NCBI RefSeq assembly: GCF_030186535.1
Contig: NZ_JASNVW010000001.1
Span: forward strand, 124,001 to 188,000
Length of the DNA: 64,000 nt
Reading direction: 5' to 3'
DNA from: Ignisphaera cupida
Lineage (GTDB): Archaea > Thermoproteota > Thermoprotei_A > Sulfolobales > Ignisphaeraceae
Positions 33,176 to 43,213 of this stretch are shown piece by piece. Position numbers and translations under genes: made by a program. The notes under the pieces were generated by a model, which saw only the letters and a list, made by a program, of their open reading frames with translations, was not told where the DNA came from and searched no databases. The first letter of the stretch is position 1; each line of letters begins with the position of its first letter.

Positions 33176-33712
33176 CTATATCTCTAGCTGTTTTTTGCAT
33201 ATAATTGCAAGTGCCTTGTCAATAATTTCAACTATTTCATCCGGAGAAAATCTCTCGCTGTTAATAACCAAGTCAAAATCTGTGTAATCAGTAATGTCTA
33301 TGTTGTATAGCTTTAGAAATCTGCCTCTCTCTATCTCCTCCCTCAATCTGGTTTCTCTAAAAACCTCATCAAGTGGTCTTCCATCTCTTTCAGCAAGCCT
33401 CCTAACTCTAACATCAAAACTAGCAACTATAGCTACTCTCAAATTAGCCAAACCCTTTAACAGCCATGGCGATGCATGACCATCTATAACAACATTACCT
33501 TTCTTAGCCTCTTCTTTAGCTATGGAGTCAAGCATTAAATCAATGGATGGATCCTTAGCAGCAACCTCACTTAATTGCTCAAGAGAAAGCCCACGCTCCT
33601 TAGCAATTCTTCTAAAAATTTGTCCTATAGAAACATGTCTCAAGCCATATTTCTGGGCTATGAGCTTTGCAATTGTTGTTTTCCCACTTCCAGGAGGCCC
33701 CCCAATAGCCAC
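33176..33712 (-). CDS. cmk: Cytidylate kinase
   Basis: 178 residues: P-loop GGPPGSGKTTIAKLIA, HVSIGQIFRRIAKERG (CMP-binding), VVIDGHASPWLL and RLAERDGRP (lid). This is the short archaeal Cmk that phosphorylates CMP and dCMP. The frame starts at GTG 33712 (GTG GCT ATT GGG), seven bases after the L34e stop. No ATG is available in frame upstream; an earlier near-cognate start in TGT-AAA-ATT-GTT-GTG is possible. Confidence 0.85.
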   Translation of the reverse strand: MAIGGPPGSGKTTIAKLIAQKYGLRHVSIGQIFRRIAKERGLSLEQLSEVAAKDPSIDLMLDSIAKEEAKKGNVVIDGHASPWLLKGLANLRVAIVASFDVRVRRLAERDGRPLDEVFRETRLREEIERGRFLKLYNIDITDYTDFDLVINSERFSPDEIVEIIDKALAIICKKQLEI

Positions 33713-33719
33713 AACAATT

Positions 33720-33992
33720 TTACATTGCAGATTCTCTCACCACATTCTTCAAAACCTCTCTTAAACAAGATGCACACAAAACTCCACCAAACATTCTCTC
33801 AGGTCTTTTCAAGGTTCTTGGCAAGCTTCTTCTCAAACTCTCTTTTATTGGAACACCATTCAACACCTTACCACATCTAGCACATCTCATTGGGGTATTC
33901 TCTCTTTTCTCATAGTGTACAACAGTTTTGCCACCTGGTGTTCTTCTATATATTCTCTTGTATGATCTGGATCTAAGTCCAGGTCTTGGCAC
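33720..33992 (-). CDS. rpl34e: Ribosomal protein L34e
   Basis: 90 residues: PRPGLRSRSYKRIYRRTPGG at the N-terminus and two zinc-binding pairs, CARCG and CASC, separated by about 30 residues. Large-subunit protein. Immediately upstream of cmk in the same operon. Start ATG 33992. Confidence 0.92.
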   Translation of the reverse strand: MPRPGLRSRSYKRIYRRTPGGKTVVHYEKRENTPMRCARCGKVLNGVPIKESLRRSLPRTLKRPERMFGGVLCASCLREVLKNVVRESAM

Positions 33993-34154
33993 AGCAAATC
34001 ACCTAGCTAAATCAAAATGTTTTCATGTCTCCACTTATAAGCTTTTAAACAATGTCTTCAAATATCTATCCATGCCCATATCTTGAAAGAGTAAAGAATC
34101 TCATACAAAAGCATACTCTTTGTCATATTCATAATTCATGTGTTAATACAAATT

Positions 34155-34595
34155 TTAACTAAGGTATTTCTTTGTGTAGTAATCATATAGTGGGAGATAT
34201 AATATGAATACCAGAAAATGTATCCATATAAGTGATATGCTACATCCTGTTATTGTTGGAAATGCTATTGGGATTGGAGCTAAACACGCACCTTTAATAC
34301 TAACAACATCTATGTAGTAGCCAAAAACAGCTATTGATATAAGTAGATATAGCACAAGCGCTATTATATATGATGTGAATGGTATTATGAATTGAAACAT
34401 TGATAACTTGAAAATACTTCCTCTAACCTTTCTTATTTGAGATGATGCAACAATATACTTTTTTCTGCTTATATGAGCTTTTCTAACAGTTCTTTCTATT
34501 CTAGCACTTTGCTCAGCTATTCTATACCTTCTAACTATGGATATTACAGCATATAGTGCAAGACTATTTATTGCAATGCTTATTGCAAGTGCCAT
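34155..34595 (-). CDS. EMC3/TMCO1-type membrane insertase homologue (DUF106, Ylp1)
   Basis: 146 residues with helices at about 1-20, 68-92 and 120-138 and a cytosolic basic coiled segment between the first two (QSARIERTVRKAHISRKKYI). This is the archaeal DUF106 family related to YidC/Oxa1 and EMC3, which assists membrane protein insertion. Its place directly after secY supports that role. The adenylate kinase gene often found between secY and this gene in other archaea is missing here. Confidence 0.75.
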   Translation of the reverse strand: MALAISIAINSLALYAVISIVRRYRIAEQSARIERTVRKAHISRKKYIVASSQIRKVRGSIFKLSMFQFIIPFTSYIIALVLYLLISIAVFGYYIDVVSIKGACLAPIPIAFPTITGCSISLIWIHFLVFILYLPLYDYYTKKYLS

Positions 34596-34616
34596 TACTA
34601 TTACTGGATTCAGATA

Positions 34617-35990
34617 CTACTCACCCAATAGCCTGCTAAGCATTGGATACATTTCAAGTGTTCTTTCATAGACTAGCAACTGGTAGTAGTTGTAAACTAT
34701 TCCAACAGCAAGCAAAATCCCTGTTCCAGTGCCGTAGCTTCCAAAAATATCGCCAACAAGAGATATAATAGCAACAGCTAGCGAACTAAACACTGTGAGT
34801 GGGTATATGTATCTAGCCAAGTAAGATGCTAAAACCCTTGGATTTCTTCTCATACCAGGAATCTCAAGACCAGATTTTACCAAGTTCTCTGCCTGCGCCT
34901 CTGGATTTAGCCCAGCTATTTCAACCCACAGCAAGCCAAATAGAATGCATAAAACCATGAACATCACAGTATATGTTATTGCTTGCCAAGGTCTATAAAC
35001 AAAGGAGTATAGTGTTGGTGGCGAGAGGTACTGTCTTATATTGTTAACAGTATCGACACCAATATAGTTTTGAAGCAGACTTAGAAACAGTATAATATCG
35101 GATATTAGTATACCTGTAAGCAAAACAGGTATGTTTGTTACATAGAGTAGTTGCAAAGGCACCTTAGTCTTTATACCACCATATCTGCTTATAACAATTG
35201 GCACATTAATTCTTGCAGCATTTAAGTAAGACAAGATGGCTATTAGGAATAGCGATGTTAAAAATCCGACAATGGTTGGATAGCCCATTGCCAACCTCTC
35301 TACAAATATATACCAGAAGTTTAGCGTGTTGCTTCTAACAGAATTTACAATATATGGTATTAAGCCATATACCTCTCCACCAGACTGAATGGGGTGAGGT
35401 GTTAAAAGATCTCCGAAAAATCTCCATGCAACACCTATTAAAATAAATAAGCTAACACCGCTACCAAGTCCCCAACCCTTCTGCACAGCTTCATCAAGCA
35501 TAATAATTATTATGCCGCCCCAAATAAGCTGAGCAACAACAGCTACCTTAACCCATATTGGAACAGCCTGGGGAACATACCAGTAAACACCACTAACAAC
35601 AAAACCCGTTGCCTCAACAATAGCAAGTATAATTCCAAGACCTTTAGAAGCTAGTGTAAAGTTCTTTCTAGCCTCAGGATCATTCAAATCAATATTAATT
35701 ATTTTTGCACCAACAAGTATCTGAAGTATCAAACCAGCAGTAACTATAGGGCCTATACCAAGCTGTGCAAAAGTTCCTGATTGCATAGCTAGAATGATGC
35801 TTATAATTGGTGATATAGCACCTCTACCAGCTACCTGAATACCATAAAGCTTTGTTGAAGCAAGCATGACATAAGCTATTGCAACTAGCATAGTAAATAA
35901 AAGTCTCTTTCCCAACGACACTTTCCTAACAGGTCTAGGTGCTGAGGGTATTACAAGCCCCAGCTTTGCCAATACTTCAATTACTCCCAA
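34617..35990 (-). CDS. secY: Protein translocase channel subunit SecY
   Basis: 457 residues, ten membrane helices. GRGAISPIISIILAMQSGTF (plug region, TM2), TFAQLGIGPIVTAG, and the cytosolic loop RYGGIKTKVPLQLLY (SecY loop 6, ribosome docking) are diagnostic. C-terminal GGYGTGTGILLAVGIVYNYY. Forms the Sec61-type pore with SecE and Sec-beta encoded elsewhere. It follows L15 after a 250-bp gap. Confidence 0.95.
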   Translation of the reverse strand: MGVIEVLAKLGLVIPSAPRPVRKVSLGKRLLFTMLVAIAYVMLASTKLYGIQVAGRGAISPIISIILAMQSGTFAQLGIGPIVTAGLILQILVGAKIINIDLNDPEARKNFTLASKGLGIILAIVEATGFVVSGVYWYVPQAVPIWVKVAVVAQLIWGGIIIIMLDEAVQKGWGLGSGVSLFILIGVAWRFFGDLLTPHPIQSGGEVYGLIPYIVNSVRSNTLNFWYIFVERLAMGYPTIVGFLTSLFLIAILSYLNAARINVPIVISRYGGIKTKVPLQLLYVTNIPVLLTGILISDIILFLSLLQNYIGVDTVNNIRQYLSPPTLYSFVYRPWQAITYTVMFMVLCILFGLLWVEIAGLNPEAQAENLVKSGLEIPGMRRNPRVLASYLARYIYPLTVFSSLAVAIISLVGDIFGSYGTGTGILLAVGIVYNYYQLLVYERTLEMYPMLSRLLGE

Positions 35991-36239
35991 TACCTACACC
36001 CACTCAAACACTCATTAAACTTTTAACCATTTAGATCCTCAGAAAATTTTTATTGAAGAGGTAAATAAGCTATTTGGATTACAACCAAAGCCTTATTTTC
36101 GGCAATTATAATGAATGTTTCAAGTTTTGCTTTACATCTCCATAGAGAATATTTATTTAGAATACTTAATAGCAGATTTGTATCTGAGCAAATACTGAAA
36201 AATAATGAGCTTTGATACTTGGATATAGGTAAACTATTG

Positions 36240-36677
36240 CTATATTTTCTGTATAACTCCCCCGATCTTCTCTACTTTCTCCTTAGCTTTTTTAGAATAT
36301 GATGAAACAAGAACCTTGACTGGAAACTCTATTGATCCACTTCCCAACAACTTATTTATACCCATTTTAGATAAATCCACAACAATTTTTCCATTTTCGG
36401 TAACAGCTGTGTTACTTTGAATCATTTTCTTTACAATCTCATTTAAATCACTAATATTTATTGCTCTTACCTTAACACTTTCACCTCTTGGAACAAAACC
36501 TTTTTTGCCAAACCAGTCTTTAAAATACTTCATAACCCAAGACCATTTATGTTTATGCATTCCAGCAGCTCCTCTGCCTCCTCTCGAACCAGATTTTCTG
36601 TGCTGACCTATGCTACCCCATCCCCTGTTTCTATATCCATGCATTTTCCTACTTTTCTTTTCTCTTCTAACAACCAT
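36240..36677 (-). CDS. rpl15: Ribosomal protein L15 (uL15)
   Basis: 145 residues: GYRNRGWGSIGQHRKSGSRG and GAAGMHKHKWSW are the glycine/basic opening of archaeal L15; the C-terminus (LVSSYSKKAKEKVEKIGGVI) is the conserved globular end. Starts one base after the L30 stop. Confidence 0.93.
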   Translation of the reverse strand: MVVRREKKSRKMHGYRNRGWGSIGQHRKSGSRGGRGAAGMHKHKWSWVMKYFKDWFGKKGFVPRGESVKVRAINISDLNEIVKKMIQSNTAVTENGKIVVDLSKMGINKLLGSGSIEFPVKVLVSSYSKKAKEKVEKIGGVIQKI

Positions 36678-36678
36678 T

Positions 36679-37170
36679 TCACATCATCCTCAACAATAAA
36701 TCATTTATTTCCTTGCCTCTATAACCCAGTTCACCACCATCCTTATAAGGTTTCTTAATACTTCCCTTGAATCCTTTTGATGGTGGATGCAATCTGAATA
36801 GTGGCTTAATGCCATACTTGTTGAGTTTGTGGAAAAACACCTTGTTTTCAAATATTGCTTTTGCTAATTCCTCTACACCATCTAGCCCAAGAACCTTCTT
36901 CACATATTCATCTGTTAACGGCTTGTTACCTACAATCCTTCCTCTAGACCTAAGTAATTGAACAAGAACATGAAAATCTATTTCTCCCCATGTGACCCAG
37001 TCCTTAACCTTCTCCAACATTCCTTCAATATCAGATGTTGCTGGATAAATTACACAGGTAAACTTTCTTGTGAGTCTTAGAAGTCTCAATGTATACTCTA
37101 TCTCCTCTGGTGTATCAACAACTCCTCTTAGTCTTATTATTGCATATATCTTGTTGCTTGCTACTCCCAT
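36679..37170 (-). CDS. rpl30: Ribosomal protein L30 (uL30)
   Basis: 163 residues: [20 protein letters not shown] is the conserved L30 strand-helix; the archaeal extension ends in [20 protein letters not shown]. Overlaps the end of S5 by 10 bp. Start ATG 37170. Confidence 0.93.
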   Translation of the reverse strand: MGVASNKIYAIIRLRGVVDTPEEIEYTLRLLRLTRKFTCVIYPATSDIEGMLEKVKDWVTWGEIDFHVLVQLLRSRGRIVGNKPLTDEYVKKVLGLDGVEELAKAIFENKVFFHKLNKYGIKPLFRLHPPSKGFKGSIKKPYKDGGELGYRGKEINDLLLRMM

Positions 37171-37796
37171 GCCTTCTTACCCCAGTCAACTGGTGTCACA
37201 AATTTGTTTGTGTTTTTAAGAGCATTGTAAACAGCTTTAGCAAAGTTTATTGTGGTTCTAGTCTCGCCTTTGCTAAAGGTCCACACATCTCTTAAGCCAG
37301 CTAAGCGCAGAATCACCTTACCAATTTCTCCAGCTACAATACCTACGCCAAGAGGTGCTGGAATCAATGTAACTTCAACACTTCCTGCTTTTCCACGAAC
37401 CCTAAATGGAACTGAGTGTGGCTCGTTACAACTACACTCCCAGCTTCCACAACCACGCCTAACAGGAACTATATTCAGTTTAGCATCTATAGTCGCCTTT
37501 TCTATTGCTGTTCTCAACTGCTTTGCCTTTCCAATTCCTAAACCAACATATCCATTCTCATTACCAACAGCAACCACAGCTCTAAATCTTGAGATTCTAC
37601 CAGCATCAGTCATTTTCTGAACTAGCACAACATCCAAAATCTCTTGCTTTAGATTTGGAAGAAGAATATCCACAATTTCGGGCTCCATTATAACAGCATT
37701 CATAGCAAATATCTGATCTATTGAAGTTATCTTACCTTCTTTAACTAGCCACCCAAGTCTTGTTCTCGGAGTCCACTCCTCAATGCTTATACTCAT
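37161..37796 (-). CDS. rps5: Ribosomal protein S5 (uS5)
   Basis: 211 residues: [36 protein letters not shown] (double-stranded RNA-binding fold) and VIPAPLG-type segment [15 protein letters not shown]. Two cysteine pairs in [17 protein letters not shown] are typical of archaeal S5. Small subunit, decoding-site neighbour. Confidence 0.93.
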   Translation of the reverse strand: MSISIEEWTPRTRLGWLVKEGKITSIDQIFAMNAVIMEPEIVDILLPNLKQEILDVVLVQKMTDAGRISRFRAVVAVGNENGYVGLGIGKAKQLRTAIEKATIDAKLNIVPVRRGCGSWECSCNEPHSVPFRVRGKAGSVEVTLIPAPLGVGIVAGEIGKVILRLAGLRDVWTFSKGETRTTINFAKAVYNALKNTNKFVTPVDWGKKAWE

Positions 37797-37803
37797 AGCA
37801 TTC

Positions 37804-38457
37804 TCACCTATTTCCAGATGTTAAAAGATTGATAATAGTTTCAGCATTTTTATCCTCTGGTATAGCAGAATAAACATTCAATATATAGTTTTTCACTTGC
37901 TCAAAATGCTCAACAATATTTCTTGGATCAAACCCAGCCTTTAGCAAAGCAGAGAACTGTCTATTGAATTTCTCTGGGTCTTTCTCACTAAGCATTTTAG
38001 CATACTCAGCTATTGTAACCCCCCTCAACCTGTCATCACTTGGCAACATCTCTTGATCTACCGGAACCTTTACACCACTATCAATCACACCTTTTATTAC
38101 TGCAAAAATCTTTGATCCTTTAACAGGTCTGTGAAGACCTATGTCAGGCACAGCCTCCTTAATCCCAAGTTTGCTTGCTCTTAATCCAGCTAAAAGCCCT
38201 ACCAAATATGCAGCTGGAGTATTCTTTGTTCCAGCTTTCCATCCAAACAGCTTCACAAGCTCTTTGCTATGCGCAGAAACTAGTGTATAGTCTCCAACAG
38301 GTGTTGGATAAACAAATTGTGCAAGAACATATTTATTAGTCTTTCTTATTACCAATATCACATGCTTATTTCTAACAAGTTTGTATCTCTTATGATAATT
38401 TGTCTTTCCCTCTCTTCTCCTTCTCTTAGCAACCTTATAGCTAGGTCCATGAGCCAA
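37804..38457 (-). CDS. rpl18: Ribosomal protein L18 (uL18)
   Basis: 217 residues: [20 protein letters not shown] (5S rRNA binding), [20 protein letters not shown] and [20 protein letters not shown]. Binds 5S rRNA together with L5. Long C-terminal extension typical of archaea/eukaryotes. Confidence 0.93.
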   Translation of the reverse strand: MAHGPSYKVAKRRRREGKTNYHKRYKLVRNKHVILVIRKTNKYVLAQFVYPTPVGDYTLVSAHSKELVKLFGWKAGTKNTPAAYLVGLLAGLRASKLGIKEAVPDIGLHRPVKGSKIFAVIKGVIDSGVKVPVDQEMLPSDDRLRGVTIAEYAKMLSEKDPEKFNRQFSALLKAGFDPRNIVEHFEQVKNYILNVYSAIPEDKNAETIINLLTSGNR

Positions 38458-38464
38458 CTCCTAC

Positions 38465-38923
38465 TCACCTATAACTTTGAGGCAAAATATTTTGGTCTCT
38501 CATATACCTTTTAAGCGATGATAAACTATCAAATGCACCTCCCTTAGCCTTTCTATACAACATTCTGTATGTCCTCTTATCTATAACCCCATTATCTCTA
38601 AGCCATTTTAAGAACCTTCTAATTTTCCTAATTCTACTTATCCACATCTCCCTTGGTTTTGCCCTAGCACCTACAGAACCTTTTCTCTTACCTTGTCCTC
38701 TGTGTCTTCCACTTTTGCGCTCTTCATGAAATTCTCTCCACCTCCCCCTGGAATTGCTCTTAACAGGCTCAACATATATCACACCATCCTTTATCAGTCT
38801 TCTTATCTCATCCTTTGTAACAGCACCTTCTATTCTATCAATGGCGGATTCATCAAACTTTATTTTAGACTCGCCAACACCAAGTATTTCTGCTGCCAAT
38901 CTTCTTTGATAACTCAAATCCAT
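38465..38923 (-). CDS. rpl19e: Ribosomal protein L19e
   Basis: 152 residues: LSYQRRLAAEILGVGESKIK opens the protein, followed by the basic block GRHRGQGKRKGSVGARAKPR and YRMLYRKAKGGAFDSLSSLK. Large-subunit protein absent from bacteria. Between L32e and L18. Confidence 0.93.
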   Translation of the reverse strand: MDLSYQRRLAAEILGVGESKIKFDESAIDRIEGAVTKDEIRRLIKDGVIYVEPVKSNSRGRWREFHEERKSGRHRGQGKRKGSVGARAKPREMWISRIRKIRRFLKWLRDNGVIDKRTYRMLYRKAKGGAFDSLSSLKRYMRDQNILPQSYR

Positions 38924-38931
38924 ACTTTATT

Positions 38932-39363
38932 TCACCTCTCGTTAGCTACTTTAAATCCTTTTGACTTAGCCAACTTGATTAGCTCTAGCCTCTTTTTAAG
39001 ACCTACAGCAGAGGCTATATAGATTATATGCTGCATTGGATCCAGACTCTCCATATCCTTAGCACTTGCAATCACAACAGGCTTTAACCCACTTGGATGC
39101 AGGTTTCTTATCTCATTAGGAGTTCCATAACCTGTAGATGCCTTTGGTGGATAACCTTTAAGAGCTAGTCTAACAGGATTGTCCTTTCCCCTAGGCTTTT
39201 TCCACTTCAAATTATTTTGAAACTTAGCAAATTTCCACCAACACCATCTCAGAAACTCTGGTTTTTGCAACCTCAGTTTTAATTCTAGAATTTTTCTTCT
39301 TTTTCTAAGATTCTTTAAAACACTTAATCTTTTTGACAATAACTCATTGTACTCTGTACTCAT
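38932..39363 (-). CDS. rpl32e: Ribosomal protein L32e
   Basis: 143 residues: RLQKPEFLRWCWWKFAKFQN, KWKKPRGKDNPVRLALKGYP and GYGTPNEIRNLHPSGLKPVV are diagnostic L32e segments. Its start overlaps the stop of L6 by four bases. Confidence 0.93.
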   Translation of the reverse strand: MSTEYNELLSKRLSVLKNLRKRRKILELKLRLQKPEFLRWCWWKFAKFQNNLKWKKPRGKDNPVRLALKGYPPKASTGYGTPNEIRNLHPSGLKPVVIASAKDMESLDPMQHIIYIASAVGLKKRLELIKLAKSKGFKVANER

Positions 39364-39908
39364 TCAATAACACCTCTTTCATAAATGTATACCCCATCTA
39401 CAAATATTCTCCTATCCTTATCCCTAACCTTAGTAGCAATCTCTATATTTGCAGCAGTTTGTGAAACCTTCTCCAAATCAATTCCCTCAACAATTATATC
39501 CTTTCCCTCAACCTTGACTCTAACACCCTCCAATATCTTTGCTTTTCTAGGAGCTCTTTCACCAAGAAAATTCTCCACAACAACATAATTACCAGAAATT
39601 TTCACGTTAACAGGAAAGTGTGAGGAAATAACCTTTAATTTATATTTCCAACCCTTTGTAACACCAGTTATCATATTCTCTATATGGGATGCTATTGTAT
39701 ACAACAACGCTTTTTGTTTGCTATTGGCAAAAAACGTTTCTAAAACTATCTTCCCATTCTCCATTCTAATATCAATATTCTTGGCATAGCCAAAATCTCT
39801 TACAAGTTCTCCTTTGGGCCCCTTAACCTTAACTACTTTATTACTAATCTCTACCTCAACGCCATTTGGAATATTTATTTGTTCAATTATGTGAACAGCC
39901 TTAGCCAA
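39360..39908 (-). CDS. rpl6: Ribosomal protein L6 (uL6)
   Basis: 182 residues: VKGPKGELVRDFGYAKNIDI, TGVTKGWKYKLKVISSHFPV and NFLGERAPRKAKILEGVRVK, the two-repeat L6 fold. Large subunit, near the factor-binding site. Confidence 0.93.
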   Translation of the reverse strand: MAKAVHIIEQINIPNGVEVEISNKVVKVKGPKGELVRDFGYAKNIDIRMENGKIVLETFFANSKQKALLYTIASHIENMITGVTKGWKYKLKVISSHFPVNVKISGNYVVVENFLGERAPRKAKILEGVRVKVEGKDIIVEGIDLEKVSQTAANIEIATKVRDKDRRIFVDGVYIYERGVIE

Positions 39909-39921
39909 TTTTCAACACCTT

Positions 39922-40323
39922 TTAGTATACATAGGCTATTAGAATACCTCCTATTCTCTTCTCAATAGCTTCTCTATGAGAGAGAACACCCTGATTTGTT
40001 GTTAATATTAATAATCCAATGTCTTTAGATGGTAAATATCTTCTTATGTAATGAGGCATTTGAAGAAGATCTCTATACGATACAGCAGTTCTTGGCTTTA
40101 TAGCCCCTGCCCTATTTATTCTACCCATTAGCTGAACTAATATCTTTCCCCATCTCCCATCATCAATATACTCAAACTCTCCTATGTAACCATATTTCTG
40201 CATAACTCTCAGCACTCTTATGATGAGTTTAGAAGCTGGCCATATCAATGCCTCTGACCTTCTTCTTGCCTCAGCATTAGTTAATGTTGCGAGAGCATTT
40301 GAGAGAGTATCCATTGTTGTCAT
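39922..40323 (-). CDS. rps8: Ribosomal protein S8 (uS8)
   Basis: 133 residues: [40 protein letters not shown] and the C-terminal [15 protein letters not shown]. Binds 16S rRNA helix 21. Start ATG 40323 (a second ATG lies three codons in). Confidence 0.93.
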   Translation of the reverse strand: MTTMDTLSNALATLTNAEARRRSEALIWPASKLIIRVLRVMQKYGYIGEFEYIDDGRWGKILVQLMGRINRAGAIKPRTAVSYRDLLQMPHYIRRYLPSKDIGLLILTTNQGVLSHREAIEKRIGGILIAYVY

Positions 40324-40334
40324 GTGTTGTCACC

Positions 40335-40499
40335 CTAGTTAAACTTTCTGAATCCCATGATCATAGCTACTTCTCTAAAGCATTGTCTGCAGAGATATAT
40401 GCCATACTTTTGTATAACAGCATCTCTATTACCACATCTTCTACACACTTGAACTCCACGACCATATTTTCTTTCTGCAGGAGGCCTGAACTTGCCCAT
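40335..40499 (-). CDS. rps14: Ribosomal protein S14 (uS14), zinc-binding
   Basis: 54-residue gene. ATG 40497-40499, stop 40335-40337. MGKFRPPAERKYGRGVQVCR leads into two zinc pairs, CRRCG and CRQC, with tail REVAMIMGFRKFN, the standard archaeal S14. It lies between L5 and S8, the expected place. Confidence 0.93.
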   Translation of the reverse strand: MGKFRPPAERKYGRGVQVCRRCGNRDAVIQKYGIYLCRQCFREVAMIMGFRKFN

Positions 40500-40511
40500 T
40501 CACTATTCACC

Positions 40512-41138
40512 TTAACCTGAGACTTTTGTTCCAAACAAAATTTCTAGAAGAAGTATGCTCTCCTCCCTACTTACCCTATGTCTATTGGGTATTGATAACA
40601 CTTTTCTTCTACGTCTCTTCATAATTCTGAAACCTGGTCTTTCAAGTGTTAGTGCAACATCCATTCCAAATATTCCTATATCAGGATCGTATCTTACGCC
40701 AGGCAAAAGCAAATGCTCTTTTATTCCAAATGAGACATTGCCATATTTATCAAATGAAGACAGCTTAAGTGTATTGTTAACAGCGTAAAGAGCTTTTCTA
40801 AGAAACTCCAATGCTCTTTGACCACGCAAAGTAACAACAGCAGCTATGGGCTGTCTTCTACTAATGCCAAACTCCCTTATAGTTTTCTTTGCTTTGCGAA
40901 TAGATGGTTTTTGCCCAGTTAACTGTTCAAGTAATCTAGCTGCTTTTTCAAGTCTTTCAGATGCTCCACCCACGCTAATGTTTATAGTTACTTTAGCTAT
41001 TCTTGGAATTAGCATTGGCTTCTCTCTCCACTTCTTTAGTATGTTATTAACAACATCTTGACTTAAAATAGAACTTGTAAAGCTTTCAGGTATGGATGAC
41101 AATGTTAATGAGCCATTTCTTATAATTACTAAAGACAT
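40512..41138 (-). CDS. rpl5: Ribosomal protein L5 (uL5)
   Basis: 208 residues. From about residue 35: WREKPMLIPRIAKVTINISV, LEQLTGQKPSIRKAKKTIRE, FGISRRQPIAAVVTLRG and DIGIFGMDVALTLERPGFRI. Binds 5S rRNA. The first ~34 residues (MSLVIIRNGSLTLSSIPESF) are longer than usual; an internal start near MLIPRIAKV would give the common N-terminus. Confidence 0.92.
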   Translation of the reverse strand: MSLVIIRNGSLTLSSIPESFTSSILSQDVVNNILKKWREKPMLIPRIAKVTINISVGGASERLEKAARLLEQLTGQKPSIRKAKKTIREFGISRRQPIAAVVTLRGQRALEFLRKALYAVNNTLKLSSFDKYGNVSFGIKEHLLLPGVRYDPDIGIFGMDVALTLERPGFRIMKRRRRKVLSIPNRHRVSREESILLLEILFGTKVSG

Positions 41139-41154
41139 TTAACCACCTTTGCAT

Positions 41155-41910
41155 TTATGCAATTGTTATCAATGGTTTATCAACACCAATAACCAAAATA
41201 TAATCCAAAATTGTTTGGAATCTATGGCCCTGCAAATCTTCTAGCATAACAACTGATCTTCTTTTCTTCATGCCAGGCCTAATATCGATGCTTATTATTT
41301 TTCCAACCCTCCCCACATTTCTACCATCAACTACAACAGCAAGTTTCCCTGGCTCCAACTTTATATGTTGCAAAATATTTTGTGATGGCACCTCTATTAG
41401 AAGTGAATCAAGGGTTGATATATTGGATGCTTCCACAGGCTTTGTAGGATCCTTGACTTTAATCAAAATGTTTCTTCCATCAATTAAATTAAGCTGTATA
41501 TGTCCTCCATTTACAGTGGTTTTGTTCTCTACTCTAACTATTTTTAGAAAGGCCTCCTCCTTTGGGATTTTAACATACCATAAATACTTTGTGGGATATG
41601 GAACAAAACGAGCATAAAAGTCTATATCGGGTATAGAAATAGTGTCCATTAAACCAACAGGAAACTTATAGTCTCTTCTAACAACACCATCAACAAGAAT
41701 CCTTCCATCAAAAATAATTCTCTTCGCCTCTCTAGCAGTTTCAGCTAAGCCAAGAACATCTCTAACTACAACAAGCAAAGGCAAGCTTCTATCAATTGGG
41801 TGAGGACCTGGCAAAGGCTTTACAACCCATTTATACTCCTTTCTAAGAATGGGCCAAAACCATGGAGCAGCCAATCTTTTTAGATGTCTAGAATTGCCCA
41901 TTTTAGCCAT
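41155..41910 (-). CDS. rps4e: Ribosomal protein S4e
   Basis: 251 residues: NSRHLKRLAAPWFWPILRKE is the classic S4e start, then an S4-type RNA-binding segment (LAETAREAKRIIFDGRILVD) and a C-terminal KOW motif (VGRVGKIISIDIRPGMKKRR). Small-subunit protein. Start ATG 41910 or the internal ATG at 41901. Confidence 0.93.
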   Translation of the reverse strand: MAKMGNSRHLKRLAAPWFWPILRKEYKWVVKPLPGPHPIDRSLPLLVVVRDVLGLAETAREAKRIIFDGRILVDGVVRRDYKFPVGLMDTISIPDIDFYARFVPYPTKYLWYVKIPKEEAFLKIVRVENKTTVNGGHIQLNLIDGRNILIKVKDPTKPVEASNISTLDSLLIEVPSQNILQHIKLEPGKLAVVVDGRNVGRVGKIISIDIRPGMKKRRSVVMLEDLQGHRFQTILDYILVIGVDKPLITIA

Positions 41911-41922
41911 GAGACATCGCCT

Positions 41923-42363
41923 CTAGGCTTTTTCAGCAATTTTCTTCTGCTCTTCATTTAAAGGCTTTGCCTTACCCTTCTTAACTAGTTCTTCTCTACT
42001 TCTTTGTCTTCTCTCAATTATTTTTCTTCTAACATCATCAACCTCTCCAAGCTTCACAATAACAACTTTTGATGGATGTATGGGATATGGAACATCTGTT
42101 CCATCAGCCTTTTTTATTGTTACCCCCTCCACATGTATTCTAGTTCTCTTTAAATCAACATCTAAAACCTTGCCTTCGTGTCCCCTCCAATCGCCTCTAA
42201 CAATTCTAACAACATCATTTTTTCTCACATACAGTCTCTTAATTCCAAGTTCTCTAGCCAAATCATCAGATAGAGGTGCTGTTAGCAATCTCCATCTAAG
42301 ATGAAGTGGAAGGTTAAACAACTTCTTTCTTTGTTTTCTTGGCAGCTTTGTTTTAAGCTCCAT
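41923..42363 (-). CDS. rpl24: Ribosomal protein L24 (uL24)
   Basis: 146 residues: [40 protein letters not shown] (KOW motif) and [20 protein letters not shown]. Early-assembly large-subunit protein. Charged C-terminal tail. Confidence 0.93.
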   Translation of the reverse strand: MELKTKLPRKQRKKLFNLPLHLRWRLLTAPLSDDLARELGIKRLYVRKNDVVRIVRGDWRGHEGKVLDVDLKRTRIHVEGVTIKKADGTDVPYPIHPSKVVIVKLGEVDDVRRKIIERRQRSREELVKKGKAKPLNEEQKKIAEKA

Positions 42364-42379
42364 AGCAGCTTAACACCCA

Positions 42380-42805
42380 TCAAATGACTATTGTAGCCAT
42401 GTTGGCTATTTGAGGCCATCTCTCAACAGCTTCTCTAGCCACGGGCCCTCTAATCTCCTTACCCTTTGGTGTACCATCTGGATTTACCAAGACACATGCA
42501 TTGTCTTCAAATGCTATCCACGTGCCATCAGGTCTTTTAAAAGGCTTTTTCTGTCTTACAATTATGGCTCTTGATATTTGGCCTCTTAACTCAGGATTAC
42601 CCTTCTTAACAGTAACTATAACCATGTCACCAACAGTTGCAAAGGGTACTCTTCTCAATCTTGTTTTTACACCTACTACACCCACCACCATTACCTCTCT
42701 TGCTCCACTATTATCAGCAACAACAAGTCTAGTTCCATTAATTATACCTGCAACTCTTCTTCTTCTCGGAAACGCTGCTCCTGTCTTGGCTCTTTTCACA
42801 GCCAT
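42380..42805 (-). CDS. rpl14: Ribosomal protein L14 (uL14)
   Basis: 141 residues: [40 protein letters not shown] and VARIVR-like [20 protein letters not shown]. Binds 23S rRNA at the subunit interface. Three bases separate it from S17. Confidence 0.93.
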   Translation of the reverse strand: MAVKRAKTGAAFPRRRRVAGIINGTRLVVADNSGAREVMVVGVVGVKTRLRRVPFATVGDMVIVTVKKGNPELRGQISRAIIVRQKKPFKRPDGTWIAFEDNACVLVNPDGTPKGKEIRGPVAREAVERWPQIANMATIVI

Positions 42806-42808
42806 TAT

Positions 42809-43180
42809 CTACTCACCCACCTTCGACTTTCCAATTACTCCTAAAACAACAAAAGACACACTTTTTGCAAGAGGTCTTGTCTCGCCTATAAGCACTATAT
42901 CACCTTCTTTAGCTGATATACAGGGTGGGTTATGGACATGAATTCTACTTCTTCTTCTTTCATACCTTTTAAATTTTCTAACCCATACAACATATTCTCT
43001 TTCAACAACAACTGTATTCTGCATTTTTGCCTTGATAACCTTTCCAGTTAGTAACAACCCTCTTACACTAACGTTTCCATGCCAAGGACATTTATCATCA
43101 TTACATGTTCTTTCCGGTGGTTTTAGACCAGGATACACAATACCTATGTTTCTAGTCCTCGTATTTTGCTGTATAGACAT
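42809..43180 (-). CDS. rps17: Ribosomal protein S17 (uS17)
   Basis: 123 residues: KPPERTCNDDKCPWHGNVSV is the archaeal N-terminal extension; the OB-fold carries LLTGKVIKAKMQNTVVVERE and RRSRIHVHNPPCISAKEGDI. Small subunit, binds 16S rRNA. Confidence 0.93.
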   Translation of the reverse strand: MSIQQNTRTRNIGIVYPGLKPPERTCNDDKCPWHGNVSVRGLLLTGKVIKAKMQNTVVVEREYVVWVRKFKRYERRRSRIHVHNPPCISAKEGDIVLIGETRPLAKSVSFVVLGVIGKSKVGE

Positions 43181-43213
43181 GTTTTACTCACTACGCATTA
43201 CTCTTATAGCTTC